Shown: in pieces, positions 10,706-21,349 of the stretch | How positions within the stretch are numbered: the first letter of the stretch is position 1 | Layout: every line of letters starts with the position of its first letter | Assembly: GCA_036898135.1 (NCBI GenBank) | Contig: CM072511.1 | Coordinates: 81,735,699-81,799,698 of the forward strand | Length of the DNA: 64,000 nt | Direction: 5' to 3' | Origin: Oncomelania hupensis | Lineage: Eukaryota; Mollusca; Gastropoda; Littorinimorpha; Pomatiopsidae | Notes under the pieces: generated by a model | What the model saw: only the letters and a program-made list of their open reading frames with translations | Told to the model about the DNA's origin: nothing | Databases searched by the model: none | Position numbers and translations under genes: made by a program

Positions 10706-10744
10706 AAAAAATGATGAAACAGATGCACGACACACCCTGGTCCA

Positions 10745-10800
10745 CCCAGCTGTGCACCGAGCATGCTTACTTGGCCATGGATGGAATCGCGCTATACAAG

Positions 10801-10860
<60 letters not shown>

Positions 10861-10886
10861 CATCATCATCATCATCATCATCATCA
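10745..10886 (+). repeat. SINE 3' end with (TCA)n tail
   Basis: GCGCTATACAAGTGTT directly precedes about 27 CAT/TCA units. GCGCTATA(TA)AA is the usual 3' end of several SINE families, so the microsatellite is probably an expanded SINE tail. The body is too decayed to assign. Confidence 0.6.
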
Positions 10887-10889
10887 ATG

Positions 10890-13230
10890 CTATCTGGATC
10901 TGTTTAGAATCCGGGAAGGCAAAGCAGCGAGGGGAAAGGAGCTAGAAATAGACATCGCCCTATAAAGCTGGCCTAGAGAAAAGATGTCACAAACGCCTCT
11001 CTCCCCAACGACCGAAAGGTTACGGGAACAGCTTTATCTTACATCACAAATTAAGAAGTGGCCAAGCATCGCTGCTAACGACTAACTAAATATCACATTG
11101 CCAGTTGATAGTAGTTTTACAAGTATTCGCTCGCTATAGTTATAACGTCAAAGGGGGGAAAAAAACAATATAACATTACAACTACAACATCCTCATTGCC
11201 AGCGTGTGGTATGTAGAACAATTTCAAACTGAGCATGCAATGAACCTTCAAAGAAATTCGTTCCATTCAATCATAATTGTATAGTGTTAGTTGCGTAGCA
11301 TATAAAGACTGCGAGAAGAAGAAGTAGCCGCCTTTCAGCAGTGTTTAGTTACTCACCTAAGAGCAAAATGCATCTCCTTGCAGAAATTCCAATTAAAATT
11401 ACCACCACATAAATTATATAGTTGACGAAGAAGAATGTGTTTGCTAAGTCACACCTACAACTGGAGGAAGCAGAAGATCACAACCCACTTTCACAACCCA
11501 CTATCACAATACCAAGATAACGGCGCATAACACACGCAAAGCACAAAGCTGTTATTTTGGCACGAGGCTCTGTCTTGTCGTGGCAGCTTCGCAACAAGCA
11601 AGTTTTTACAATAAACCTCGCACCCCTCGCAATACAACGTCCCCAGCAGCTGCGGTAGCTAGCATTTCTTTTCTTTCGACTGGCTCACTCACACTCTGTG
11701 CCGCTGACAGATTCATCCATTTCAAGCGCCGAGAAAACCAGAGAGAACGAGAGAAAGCCCTCTCGATTTCTGAAGGCTGAAGCTGACAGACACAGATCAT
11801 GCTCTCTCAAGTGCATGGTAGTAGCAATAGAAGGTTGAATGCTTTTTAAAAAGCAAAAATCAATGACGTTTCATTCTTCAAATCACCATTTCAACGCCGT
11901 TTCATTAGGGTCTACTAAAATCCCACGCTCGTTTGAATTGACTTTTCAGTGGCGTTGAATAAACACGATCCAGACAACAGAAAGGTTACTTACTGATGCT
12001 GTGTGTCTTTTAAGTTATACTTACAAAAATTCGCTCTCCATGCAGCTTTCTCGATAGTTTCATTAGTCCATGCTCTCTCTCTCTCTCTCTCTTTGAATCT
12101 TTGCAGGCGTTTGGTCAAGTAGACTCCGCCTCGCTCACTTTGCCTCACCAAGTCAGGGGAGATGATCTGAAGCAGTTGGTATTTGCCTCTTCTCCGAAAT
12201 TTCATTCACACAGCACAGCAGCACGCTCTTTAGTCTAAATTTATACACAGGGGCGTCTTTGTGTTTTTGCTGCTGTAGCTGATGCGTAGAGAAGAAAGAA
12301 GAGATAGAAAAAATTTTTACTAATTCTCACTCACCACACAGTTTCATGTACCCCCGCGCGAAGACAGTGTGTGGGGGCATAAGAAGGATAGTTACAGAAA
12401 TATTACAAAAAATCCAGTTTTTTCTAAGCACTAGCTATCTGCACCTTTTCTGTCAAGGACACTGAACTGATTTCTGTGGGAACTTACCTCGTTATGACCA
12501 TAATCTGTAGTGCGTGTGTACTTCTAATCTTTAGTGCTCCAATTTGTGTGTGTGTGCGTATGCGTGTGTGTGTGTGACCAAACTTGTACATGCATCAAGT
12601 CAGTTTTGAATAAAACTGATGTGAGTGGCTATTTCTTGTTTTATTTGTAGTAACCTTACCTGTCTTTTTTTTTTTTTATAAACCTTTATGCAAGATGTTC
12701 TGCTATTGTAAATGTAATCATCAGAGTTTGCATAGGGGTGTGTGTGTGGGAGTAGGGGGGGAGGAGGTGGCCAAAAGAGGACTTTTAGCACAAAACAATA
12801 CTGTTTTCAGTCCTCAAAATAATGCCCAGAATGCACCAGATTGCACAGATTTTAATCATTATTTTCAATTTTTCCGGGGGCAGGAGAGGGGGGGGGGGAG
12901 GGTAGGGGAACATGCCTCCGGACGCTCCTAGTTCACTCACCTGCTTCGCAGGCTCGCCACTTCGCATTAATGGTTTCAGGGAAGAGTACACACCCCCTCA
13001 ACAATGGCAAAATCCGCCATTTTATTTATTTCTGAGGTACTTTACCTCTCCCAAATGACATTCACGCCACCAATACACCTTATAACCAGAAAGAAATCAG
13101 TCGCTGTTTACCCTAAAATAATTGTAATATGTAGGTCTAGTTCCATACCGCGTGGCTTAAACTTGACGAAGACTTCTCAAGAGATGGAGAAAGCCTCGAC
13201 GAGTCTCTGCTATGCTGTGCGTTTTAGTCT
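10890..13230. other. long stretch without recognised genes
   Basis: Contains short (CT)n at 12070-12092, (GT)n at 12546-12575, poly(T) at 12665-12678 and G-runs at 12756-12770 and 12885-12905. CpG-containing sequence near 11570-11740 has a short open frame with no similarity I recognise. No supported feature. Confidence 0.4.
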
Positions 13231-13236
13231 TTGACC

Positions 13237-13336
13237 GTATGTGCGGGAGCGCAGTTGGCTCAGTGGCGTTCGAATGTCAGGCAATAACATTGCAGCCTGT
13301 ATAAGCAGTGGTTCAAGCCCGGTTGACGACCTGGGG

Positions 13337-13420
<84 letters not shown>

Positions 13421-13706
13421 TTTTTAAAGCATTTGAGACTCTGCGCCTCTACTTTTTTACCATGTTTTATAAACCGACGTCTAGCCTGCGCATGCGCGCT
13501 TTCCATCGTATGGTCTTAAAATAACCTGACGCTTATCTCCTAATGGGTGAGTGTCGGTTACACAAATACTCCCAGCATACACCAGGTAACTTCTCCGAGC
13601 GTCAGACTATGCACCAAAAGGTGGCATGTGGACCCCTCGGGCGGCTTGAGTTAGTAGTAGTTCTTGAACTGAAAAACCAACAACAACAACGATTAAATAA
13701 ATAAAT
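13237..13706 (+). mobile_element. SINE-V copy, tRNA-derived, with internal (AAT)n
   Basis: Head with pol III promoter: A box TGGCTCAGTGG (about 13253) and B box GGTTCAAGCCC (about 13311). Body follows after an (AAT)n expansion at 13338-13420: ACCGACGTCTAG, CTGACGCTTATCTCC, GGGTGAGTGTCGG, CACCAAAAGG, CCTCGGGCGGCTTGAG, ending AACGATTAAATAAATAAATA. The same body is seen at 15976, 46706, 59071 (+) and 21005 (-). A degraded copy; the microsatellite lies between head and body. Confidence 0.75.
13338..13420. repeat. (AAT)n microsatellite inside SINE-V
   Basis: About 27 pure ATA/AAT units. Confidence 0.98.
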
Positions 13707-13929
13707 ATGTATGTTCTTTACAAGGCGTGCTTCGGTAGGATACAGAGTTATGCAGACCTGAATTGGGAGAAAATAGTTAAAAAAATAAAAACAAAAGCAA
13801 GTCGAGTACTGTGCTTACTGAATGTTACAGACCTACTACAAAATCTTTATAGAGTCGAACTGCACAAGTTGGATCACCGTCTAAAAATGGATGATGGCTA
13901 ACACAATTATGTTTACCATTTATAAATTG

Positions 13930-13990
13930 ATTGATTGACAACGATTACGCTAAGATGCTGAAAGAGCAGACATAGTAGCCCAGAGAAAAA
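13930..13990 (-). repeat. repeat F copy 1
   Basis: The reverse complement contains TACTATGTCTGCTCTTTCAG then CATCTTAGC, matching 17305-17372 and 17545-17612. All three copies sit beside ATC/GAT microsatellites. Confidence 0.65.
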
Positions 13991-14005
13991 TTAATGATCA
14001 ATGAC

Positions 14006-14082
14006 TACGACGATGATAATGATAATGATGATGATGAGGAGGAGGAGGTAGTGGAGGAGGAGGAAGAGGAGTATATGATGAT
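14006..14082. repeat. (GAT)/(GAG) imperfect microsatellite
   Basis: Imperfect GAT then GAG/GGA units next to repeat F copy 1. Confidence 0.95.
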
Positions 14083-14116
14083 GATTGTCACAGAAGGCTA
14101 TTTAGACCCTGCAGTT

Positions 14117-14308
14117 GTTTGTAGATTATAGTCACACAACACCTTCGCATATATAGGTGACGACTGGACCGATTTATACTGACACCAGCGGGCCAGTTGT
14201 TGGTAAAGGGGAAAATAATATGATCACACGTTGACCAATCCGGGATTCGAACCAGCGACCTTTCGGTTACTAGCAAGACGCTCTTACCAACTGAGCTATC
14301 CGGCCCCA
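14117..14308 (-). mobile_element. SINE-T copy 1, tRNA-Thr-derived (192 bp)
   Basis: On the minus strand it begins GGGGCCGGATAGCTCAGTTGG (first 20 bases hold the A box TAGCTCAGTTGG), and the B box is GGTTCGAATCC. The anticodon loop reads CTAGTAA, i.e. AGT (Thr), but the acceptor stem does not close, so it is not a working tRNA gene. An unrelated body ends ATCTACAAAC. Direct flanks GACCCTGCAGTT (14105-14116 and 14309-14320) are a perfect 12-bp TSD. Confidence 0.88.
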
Positions 14309-14320
14309 GACCCTGCAGTT

Positions 14321-14515
14321 GATTGTAGATTATAGTCACACGACACTTTCGCATATGGGTGACTACTGGACCGATTTATACTGACACCAGCGGGCCAGTT
14401 GTTGGTAAAGGGGAAAATAATATTATCACACGTTGACCAATCCGGGATTCGAACCAGCGACCTTTCGGTTACTAGCAAGACGCTCTTACCAACTGAGCTA
14501 CCCGGCCCCACTCGG
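14321..14515 (-). mobile_element. SINE-T copy 2, stacked on copy 1 (195 bp)
   Basis: Nearly identical to copy 1, same orientation, same A and B boxes. Left flank is the shared GACCCTGCAGTT (14309-14320) and right flank GACCCTGCA (14516-14524). The two copies therefore share target sequence: one landed in the TSD of the other, or the pair arose by unequal exchange. Confidence 0.88.
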
Positions 14516-14579
14516 GACCCTGCACTAAGACTTCTCGCCTTAAATAGTTAAGCCTTTGTAAATTAAAGTTGATGCCAAG

Positions 14580-15902
14580 CAGACGACGCAAGTCAGTTGT
14601 GTGCTAAGCATGTGTACGCTAACGCTGGCTCAGTTAGGCAGTGACCTCATTCAGCTGACGTATGGCCAGAGACACCCGCTAGAGGCGCAACTGGTAGTCT
14701 AGTTTTCACGGGCTTTTGCTGACCACTGCAATAGGTAGTCAATCTATGCCCAACTCTCACACGAGACGGAGCAACGCTCTGAAAGATTGCTAGCAGAAGA
14801 CTAAAGCAGGGACGGGTAAAATTCAATTCAACCTAGTATAGCCACAGCCTGACATTGTCAAAAAGGTTCATCACGCTTTATTGATATTATTGCTGTATTA
14901 TGTTTGTGAAGTTTTGCCATGTTTAGAATTGTGAATGTTAGTCAAACTTTGCTTGACCATGTAGCGAACACGCGACCGCTTTCGCCATCATGAAGTATCC
15001 CCTACGGACCCACTGTTATTTTTCCTTTGTGTATTCTTGCAGACCAGTTGCTGTACTGGAGAATATGTATTTTGTATATTGGTAATTACTTCTCCATGTG
15101 TTTAGTTTAGCCAAGATGTGTATATGTATAGGAATGAGAGTGGAGATTCCAGTGGACCACTGACATAGAAGATTGTTCGTCGCTTTTATATATATAAGTG
15201 GAGCTATCACTGAGGGCTGTTTCTGCCATCAGTGAGACGCTCTGCACACCCTTAGTAAACACGGTGTTGCAGAAATTCGTCTCATATTTGGCAGACGGGC
15301 AGGCATCGTTGGCCCGAGGCAGGAGGAAGACCACTAAGCGTCACCCCTGACATTCGACCTGCAGTGGAGCATCTTGCATTGAGCTACGATAGCCTTATAG
15401 TCTACAACCAAGGAGGAGACACCATCACCACACCTCAACTGCAGTTAAGTGACACTGAAAGCGTGCACCCACAATGATATAGAAGGACTGTGCACAGAAC
15501 AAATAACCCATTGATGAGACATTAGCAAATATCAAGAACAGTAGCAGCATAGACCCATCAAGGAACGAACTATTCGAAGTGAATTTGGACATTTAAGTTA
15601 ATTGAGTGTTTGGAGAATTATGTATAGAGTAGAGGAAATAAATGTGTGATATTTACTGTTAACAAGTGGCTGGACTACCTATATTATATGTTTCATCGCC
15701 GTGCGAGAGCTAGTGCGTCAGTGAAGCTATTAGACTTTTTTCCCTAGCTCTGTAACCCCATCCTAACACAGACCGAGCTAAACTTATAAATATATTAAGA
15801 TTAGTCACAGGGTGATTACACTAGCCGATCCCCGCAGACAAAGACGAGTGGGTAATAGCATTCCATTGTGCAGAGCCAAGTAACAATAGACCCACCGTCA
15901 CA
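14580..15902 (+). repeat. repeat A copy 2 (LTR-like, about 1.3 kb)
   Basis: Most complete simple copy. Visible are a TATA-like TTTTATATATATAAG near 15184, AATAAA within GAAATAAATGTGTGA near 15638, and a sharp end CCCACCGTCACA at 15902, followed at once by (GAT)n. This order (TATA, then poly(A) signal, then CA end) fits an LTR read on the + strand. The start near 14580 is set only by where similarity to the 41.7-43.5 kb copy ends. No coding capacity; a solo LTR is the favoured reading, a long SINE or DNA element the alternatives. Confidence 0.6.
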
Positions 15903-15919
15903 ATGATGATGACGACGAC

Positions 15920-15965
<46 letters not shown>

Positions 15966-15977
15966 TTGATGATGATG
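15903..15977. repeat. (GAT)n microsatellite
   Basis: GAT/GAC units joining the end of repeat A to SINE-V. Confidence 0.97.
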
Positions 15978-16248
15978 AGAGTATAAATCGAGGTCTAGTG
16001 GTGTCCGCACGCATTCTATCGCATGGACTTTAAAGATCCTGACGCTCATGTTCTAGACGGGTGAGTGCCGGCTATACAAATACACCCAGGACGCACTAGG
16101 TCCCATCTCCTTATCCACGGTCGCCCAGTATTGTACTCAGTCCTCTGGGCGTCAGATTGTGCACCCAAAGGCTGCAAGTGGGCGCCTCGGGCAGCTTGAG
16201 TTAGATACTGTATCGGCCAGCGCCTTGAGCGATTAAATAAAATAAATA
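15976..16248 (+). mobile_element. SINE-V copy, head missing
   Basis: Starts at GAGAGTATAAATCGAGGTCT and runs through CCTGACGCTCATGTTCTAGA, GGGTGAGTGCCGG, CACCCAAAGGCTGCAAG and GCCTCGGGCAGCTTGAG to AGCGATTAAATAAAATAAAT. The tRNA head is replaced by (GAT)n and the GCGCTATATAA piece is deleted. Confidence 0.85.
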
Positions 16249-16279
16249 ATGATGATGATGCTGATGATGCTGATGATGC

Positions 16280-16352
<73 letters not shown>
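16249..16352. repeat. (GAT)n microsatellite
   Basis: Starts directly at the 3' end of SINE-V. Confidence 0.98.
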
Positions 16353-16443
16353 ATCATTCGACTGTGGTCTTATGTTGGATTGTACTTAACGTGTACAAGG
16401 GTTCCCATAGCGTGCACTGCACAGACATTACCATCCTGGCAGA

Positions 16444-16509
16444 GCTGTCTCTCTCTCCCATAGCGTGGATAACACAAATTTGTATGTGCTACCTCTCACT
16501 CTCTCTCTC

Positions 16510-16606
<97 letters not shown>

Positions 16607-16745
16607 TTCTCCCCCAAAGTGGGTATTACACATAAAATAGTATGTACTGTCTCTGTCTCCCTCTTTCTGTCTCTCTCTTTCTCTCTGCCTGCCTGCCTGT
16701 TTGTCTTCCCCTCCCCCCTCACCCTCCTCTCTCTCTGTCTCTCTG

Positions 16746-16786
<41 letters not shown>

Positions 16787-16913
16787 AAAGTGGGTATTAC
16801 ACATACAATAGTATGTACTGTCTCTCTCTGTCTCCCTCTTTCTGTCTCTCTCTTTCTCTCTGTCTGCCTGCCTGTTTGTCGGCCGCCTCCTCCCCCTTTT
16901 CCCCCTCTGCCTC

Positions 16914-16991
<78 letters not shown>
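16444..16991. repeat. pyrimidine minisatellite, three units of about 170-180 bp
   Basis: (CT)n blocks punctuated by a non-simple spacer three times: CCATAGCGTGGATAACACAA near 16458, CCAAAGTGGGTATTACACAT near 16615 and again near 16784. The last two are nearly identical and continue into CTGCCTGCCTG. TTTGTC. Frames through it give long spurious Leu-Ser/Arg-Glu peptides. Confidence 0.9.
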
Positions 16992-16994
<3 letters not shown>

Positions 16995-17135
16995 TGTACC
17001 TGAAGTCCTGTTCAGAACAGGGAAGCTGAGTGTAGTGAAGCGAGTGATTAGCATTTATAACACCTCAACTCCTGTATGCCCTTAGGAAACCTTTCCCTTG
17101 CTTGAGTTACCCCCAGTCTGAAGAACGCTACAACT

Positions 17136-17255
<120 letters not shown>

Positions 17256-17304
17256 TACTCCTCCTCAGCAACATCCTCATTATTATCGTCGTCGTCGTTC
17301 GTAA

Positions 17305-17372
17305 TAAATTTTGCTCTGGACTACTATGTCTGCTCTTTCAGCATCTTAGCTTGGTCGTTATCGACTTATGCA
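17305..17372 (+). repeat. repeat F copy 2
   Basis: TTTTGCTCTGGACTACTATG then TCTGCTCTTTCAGCATCTTA and GTTATCGACTTATGCAGCCA, next to (ATC)n on both sides. Confidence 0.7.
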
Positions 17373-17374
17373 GC

Positions 17375-17468
<94 letters not shown>

Positions 17469-17500
17469 GTCGTCGTCGTCGTCTTCATCGTCGTCGTCGT
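17375..17500. repeat. (ATC)n/(GTC)n microsatellite
   Basis: About 30 ATC units followed by GTC/TCG units. Confidence 0.98.
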
Positions 17501-17544
17501 TTATTCACCGTCGTAGGCGTTGTTGTCCTCGGCCTTGATCATTA

Positions 17545-17612
17545 ATGTTTCCCTCGACTGCTATGTCTGGTCTTTCAGCATCTTAGCCTAGTTATCGACT
17601 GATGCGGCCATT
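17545..17612 (+). repeat. repeat F copy 3
   Basis: CTATGTCTGGTCTTTCAGCA, TCTTAGCC, TTATCGACTGATGCGGCCAT: matches copy 2 base for base at most positions, 240 bp away. No microsatellite on its right side. Confidence 0.7.
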
Positions 17613-17850
17613 ACAGATCACTGTCGTCCCTGCTAGCGACAAGGAGGACTCCCTGGTGACTGCTGCTGTGGTACGCTCTCCCATCCCTGCCGCCCTCTCT
17701 CTCACACCCATCTTCTCCCCTCTCTCCTCCTTATGTGCCCCATCGCCCACTTCATAGCCCTTCCCCCCGGCCCCCCATCCTTCCTCCTCTCTCTCCCCTC
17801 CCTCAAGCCTTTTCCCGTTTCTTCCACTTTCTAGGCCTCCATCGCCTAAA

Positions 17851-18421
17851 TACACCCCCGTTGGGGTGCCGGGGGATTCAGTATAAATAGTATCCCCACT
17901 TTCTGGAAATTTAGTGCTTTAAATTCCCACTGTCGCTGTCTTTCTCATTTGCACTTTCTCATTCCTGCTCTGTTCTATCAATCTGCTATACTTCTTCGCT
18001 AGCCCAGTCTCCTACCTTTTTTCTTGAAAACTCTTCCGGGACAAGACTCCTTATTTGTGTATGAGGTCTGTTGGATCAGCTTGGGAATATTGGACGCTTT
18101 CTGCCAAATGGTCACTAGGGCTTCATATGATGTTATTATTTAGCAATGTAGGCATTTTATATGTATGTGTTTTGTTGATAATTTATAATGATGTTTGTAT
18201 TCTATTTTGTTTTTGTAAACGGGGGTTCGATTAGTTGGGGTGAAGCCTCAGCCGTCCCCTGCGTGGGATGTCTTTATTGTAAAGTGACTGGCTGGTGGAG
18301 GGCATTCAGTTTTCCCACTAGGGTTGTTTCAGCAGATCTTTTATGCGGATTGGGGGTTGTCCGGTCCTGATTTGGCTCAATAGAGTCCGCTGGACCTAAA
18401 GCAACAATTATGTAATGTAAT
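17851..18421 (+). mobile_element. repeat D copy 1 (SINE-like retroposon)
   Basis: Starts near CCCCCGTTGGGGTGCCGGGG, contains CAGTATAAATAGTATCCCCA, and ends CCTGATTTGGCTC...GGACCTAAAGCAACAA followed by a (TGTAA)n tail. Flanked by GCCTAAA on both sides (17844-17850, 18422-18428). About 570 bp. No A/B box pair of a tRNA type was found. It contains a 60-codon open frame (18188-18370) that recurs in other copies. Confidence 0.85.
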
Positions 18422-18549
18422 GCCTAAACTAAATTCTCACCAAGCCACCAAGTATAGTTTCATTCTATTTTCTCTTGGTCTCTCGACCCCCGGCCCTTCC
18501 ATAATGTCGGAAACCTTTTGCCATCTAATGTTCCTACCTGTCGTTAGCA

Positions 18550-18550
<1 letters not shown>

Positions 18551-18606
<56 letters not shown>

Positions 18607-18643
18607 CGTGTGTGTGTGTGTGTGGGTGCGTGTGTGTGTGTGA
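18551..18643. repeat. (GT)n microsatellite
   Basis: Long (TG)n with GGTGCG interruptions. Confidence 0.98.
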
Positions 18644-18659
18644 ACGCGCGCCCCCGCAT

Positions 18660-19060
18660 GTCGGGGCGAATCAGAACGAGCCAAATGTCGGCCTGTCGGT
18701 CAGTTGGAACGTTGGACGCCAAATCTCAAGAACCACAGAACGAATTTTGACTAAACGTCATTAGAAAATTATTTAGGTCAGTCGCCTGTCTCTCGTGCTG
18801 TACTATTTAAGATCGAGGGCACTGGAGTCTTTTAGTTACCAAATACGTTTTGCTCAATACCTCAGACAGTTGAGTTTTGGTATGGGGGTACCTCCCATTA
18901 TGGGACATCATTCTTTCAGTAGCAGATCGGTTGTCGGACATTCACCCATTCTATCGGTTCGTCGGTCCGAATTTCAATTGTGTGTCCAAAACAAGCCTTT
19001 GGCTTTATCTCAAGAATACCTGAACCGAAATTTATCATTTTTTTACTGTGCGGGTACTTT
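18660..19060 (+). repeat. repeat E copy 2 (inverted relative to 7180-7725)
   Basis: AATCTCAAGAACCACAGAAC, TTTTGCTCAATACCTCAGAC and TTTATCTCAAGAATACCTGA recur in the order expected for the reverse complement of the 7.2-7.7 kb block. Confidence 0.65.
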
Positions 19061-19251
19061 AAATAGCGAGCGTTGTGGCCAAGTGGGCGTGTTTTATTTT
19101 CTGTTTGTGAACATATTTGTAAATTGTGTGTTGTGACTCCGGACACACCACACCACAACCAGCCCACCATACATCACAGCTGTAAGATGGAACACAGGGG
19201 CATTAAACCAAGAAGAATGGACCCTCGGCAAGAATTGTTTGGATCCCCGAT

Positions 19252-19868
19252 AGCATTATATTACATTACATGGTTATTGCTTTAGGTCCAGCGGACTCTT
19301 CCGAGCCAAATCAGGATCAAAAGATCAAGACCACAACTTCGCTAAAAGAGGACCCATCCCTGATCCGCATAAAAGATCTTCCGAAACAACCCTAGTGGTA
19401 GCACTGAACGCACTCCACCAGCCGGTCACTTTACAATAAAGACATACCACGCAGGGGACGCTGAGGCTCTACTCTAATTTATCGAACCCCAATTTACAAA
19501 AACAAAATAGAATACAAACATTATAAAATATCAACAAAACACATAAACCTACATAGAAAATGCCTACATTGCTAAATAATAACATCATAGAAAGCCCCAG
19601 TGACCACCTGGCAGAAAACGTCCAATATTTCCCTGATCCAACAGACCTCACATACAAAAGAGGAGTTTTGTTCCCGAAGAGTTTTCAAGAAAAAAGGTAG
19701 GTGACTGGTCTGGCAAAGAAGAAGATAGTATAGTAGATTGATAGAACAGAGTAGGAATAAAAAGAATAAATGAGAAAGACATCGACAGTGGGAATTTAAA
19801 GCACTAAATTTCCAGAAAGTGGGGATACTATTTATAAAGAAACCCCAGGCACTCCCACGGTGGGAATC
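19252..19868 (-). mobile_element. repeat D copy 2, full length, decayed 3' part
   Basis: Minus-strand copy running from the (TGTAA)n tail at 19254-19275 to the CCCACGGTGGG-type 5' end. Flanked by GGATCCCCGAT at 19241-19251 and 19869-19879, an 11-bp perfect TSD. About 30 bp of divergent sequence (AGATCAAGACCACAACTTCG region) sits near the 3' end. Confidence 0.85.
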
Positions 19869-19879
19869 GGATCCCCGAT

Positions 19880-19936
19880 TGATTGATTGATTGTTGCTTT
19901 AGGTCCAGCGGACTCTTCCGAGCCAAATCAGGACCG
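19880..19936 (-). mobile_element. repeat D copy 3, severely 5'-truncated (57 bp)
   Basis: Only a (TGAT)n tail and the last 45 bases of repeat D remain. Flanked by GGATCCCCGAT at 19869-19879 and 19937-19947, so it used the same target word as copy 2. Confidence 0.85.
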
Positions 19937-19947
19937 GGATCCCCGAT

Positions 19948-20020
19948 AGCGGACGGGTTGCGCAGTAGTACGTATTAGTAACAGTAGTACGTATTGGTAC
20001 TACTGCGCAACCCGTCCGCT
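19948..20020. repeat. hairpin with 24-bp perfect arms
   Basis: Arms at 19948-19971 (AGCGGACGGGTTGCGCAGTA...) and 19997-20020 are exact reverse complements; the loop is 25 bases and repeats GTAGTACGTATT. GC-rich in an AT-rich setting. Confidence 0.92.
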
Positions 20021-20090
20021 ACATTACATTACATGATTATTGCTTTAGGTCCAGTGGACTCTTCCGAGCCAAATCAGGACCAGTCCCCCT
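20021..20090 (-). mobile_element. repeat D copy 4, 5'-truncated fragment
   Basis: (TGTAA)n-type tail and the last 45 bases of repeat D, followed by the inverted ATCGGGGATCC word. Confidence 0.8.
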
Positions 20091-20159
20091 ATCGGGGATC
20101 CAAAAAATTCTTGCCTAGGGTCCATTCTTCTTGGATAATGCGCCTGTGGATGATACTAG

Positions 20160-21000
20160 AGATAAGCAGTCAAATGCCATCGTTGTAAGGATCGCTAATT
20201 CTAATATTTCAGTAGGAAGCTACTTTTCAACCACACCGTAAATCTCCTTTTGATAGTAGCCTTCTTCCTATATTGCCTGCAATACTCATCAATTTAGAAA
20301 ATGGATCTTTATATCATTTAGCAATTAGAATCATTTGCTTCCACGCCACTGATAATACACTCTCCTTCATTTACCGGCACCAATATTTTTTAAAGACTAT
20401 AATGTCTCAGTTTCAGTCTCTAACATTCTGTGGTCCTGATTCGGCTCTTAGCAGTCCGCTGTACCTTATAAGCACTGAATATCTATCTATCTCTAACTTC
20501 CTGTTGTTAGTGCGGACAATACCAACGGACAGCTTAGCAGTTCGTTCGATCACAACGCAACTATTGCATGGGGTTTCTCCTACTATTTTCCTCTGTACAA
20601 GAACCCCTTGCAAAACTCGTTGAAGTGTGTTAAACTGTTCATTTGATCTAGAACTGGTTAAAAACGGAAACAAACTGAGGTCGAGATATAGGCTACTTAA
20701 GTGTTTATGTACAGTAACTTGACAAGCAATCTTGCATCACGTATTGTAATTATGTTACGCACCCAACGCTGAGCTTCTTGCAGGGAACCTCTTCAAAACC
20801 ATTGGAGCGCTGGCAGAATTTCCCGGAGAAAATGGCCTAAACCAGAACAAATAGGGTTGAGTAGGTGCCGACGTATTCCAGCGTAAAGTGCGTCTGAGGT
20901 CGAGATCAATAACGCGGGAAAAAAAAACCACTTCATGATATCTAATTCACGCTAAGAGATATGATGAGACCCTGTTGTGTTTATTTTTAAAAACATTGTT
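20160..21000. other. unassigned, with a repeat D 3' fragment
   Basis: At about 20430-20480 the words GTGGTCCTGATTCGGCTC and AGTCCGCTGTACCTTATAAG are a decayed repeat D 3' end. CTGAGGTCGAGAT occurs at 20673 and 20894. Nothing else was recognised. Confidence 0.5.
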
Positions 21001-21004
21001 TCTA

Positions 21005-21312
21005 TTTTTAACGATCTTATGTAACGCTTTTCAAGCTCAAGAGCTGCGCTGGTCGATACAGGGTCTAAATCAAGACGCCCGAGGCGCTCACTGGCAACCT
21101 TTGGGCGCATAGTCTGACTCCCATACGACTGAGCACAATTTTGGGCGACCGGAGATGGGGAAAAGGGACCTAGTGCGTGCTGGGTGTATTTGTGCAGCCG
21201 GCACCCACCCGTTTAGGAGATGAGCATCAGGATGGATCTTTAAAGTCCGTGCAATGAAATGCGTGCTTGGCTTGACTAGACCTCGGTTTACACTCTCATT
21301 CGCAGGCTTATA
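21005..21312 (-). mobile_element. SINE-V copy, head missing
   Basis: The reverse complement reads GAGAGTGTAAACCGAGGTCT, then TTAAAGATCCATCCTGATGC, GGTGGGTGCCGG, GCCCAAAGGTTGCCAG, GAGCGCCTCGGGCGTCTTG, and an end in AGCGTTACATAAGA. Start and end match other SINE-V bodies. Confidence 0.85.
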
Positions 21313-21349
21313 GACTCCTGGCTAAACCGGTTTATTCATACATGTTTGT

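Larger units (their letters stand above)
19190..20152. repeat. inverted-repeat frame around a repeat D cluster
   Basis: A roughly 60-bp segment at 19190-19251 (AAGAAGAATGGACCCT, GCAAGAATT, TTGGATCCCCGATAG) is present inverted at 20091-20152. Between them lie one full and two partial repeat D ends plus a hairpin. The word GGATCCCCGAT occurs at 19241, 19869 and 19937, and inverted at 20091. Confidence 0.8.

Noticed and set aside
14232..14307. tRNA-Thr(AGT) gene on the minus strand
   Set aside because: A and B boxes are intact but the acceptor stem does not pair, and the same head plus body occurs three times with TSDs: it is a SINE.
16364..17085. Long Leu-Ser protein frames
   Set aside because: Translation of (CT)n; no composition outside the repeat supports coding.
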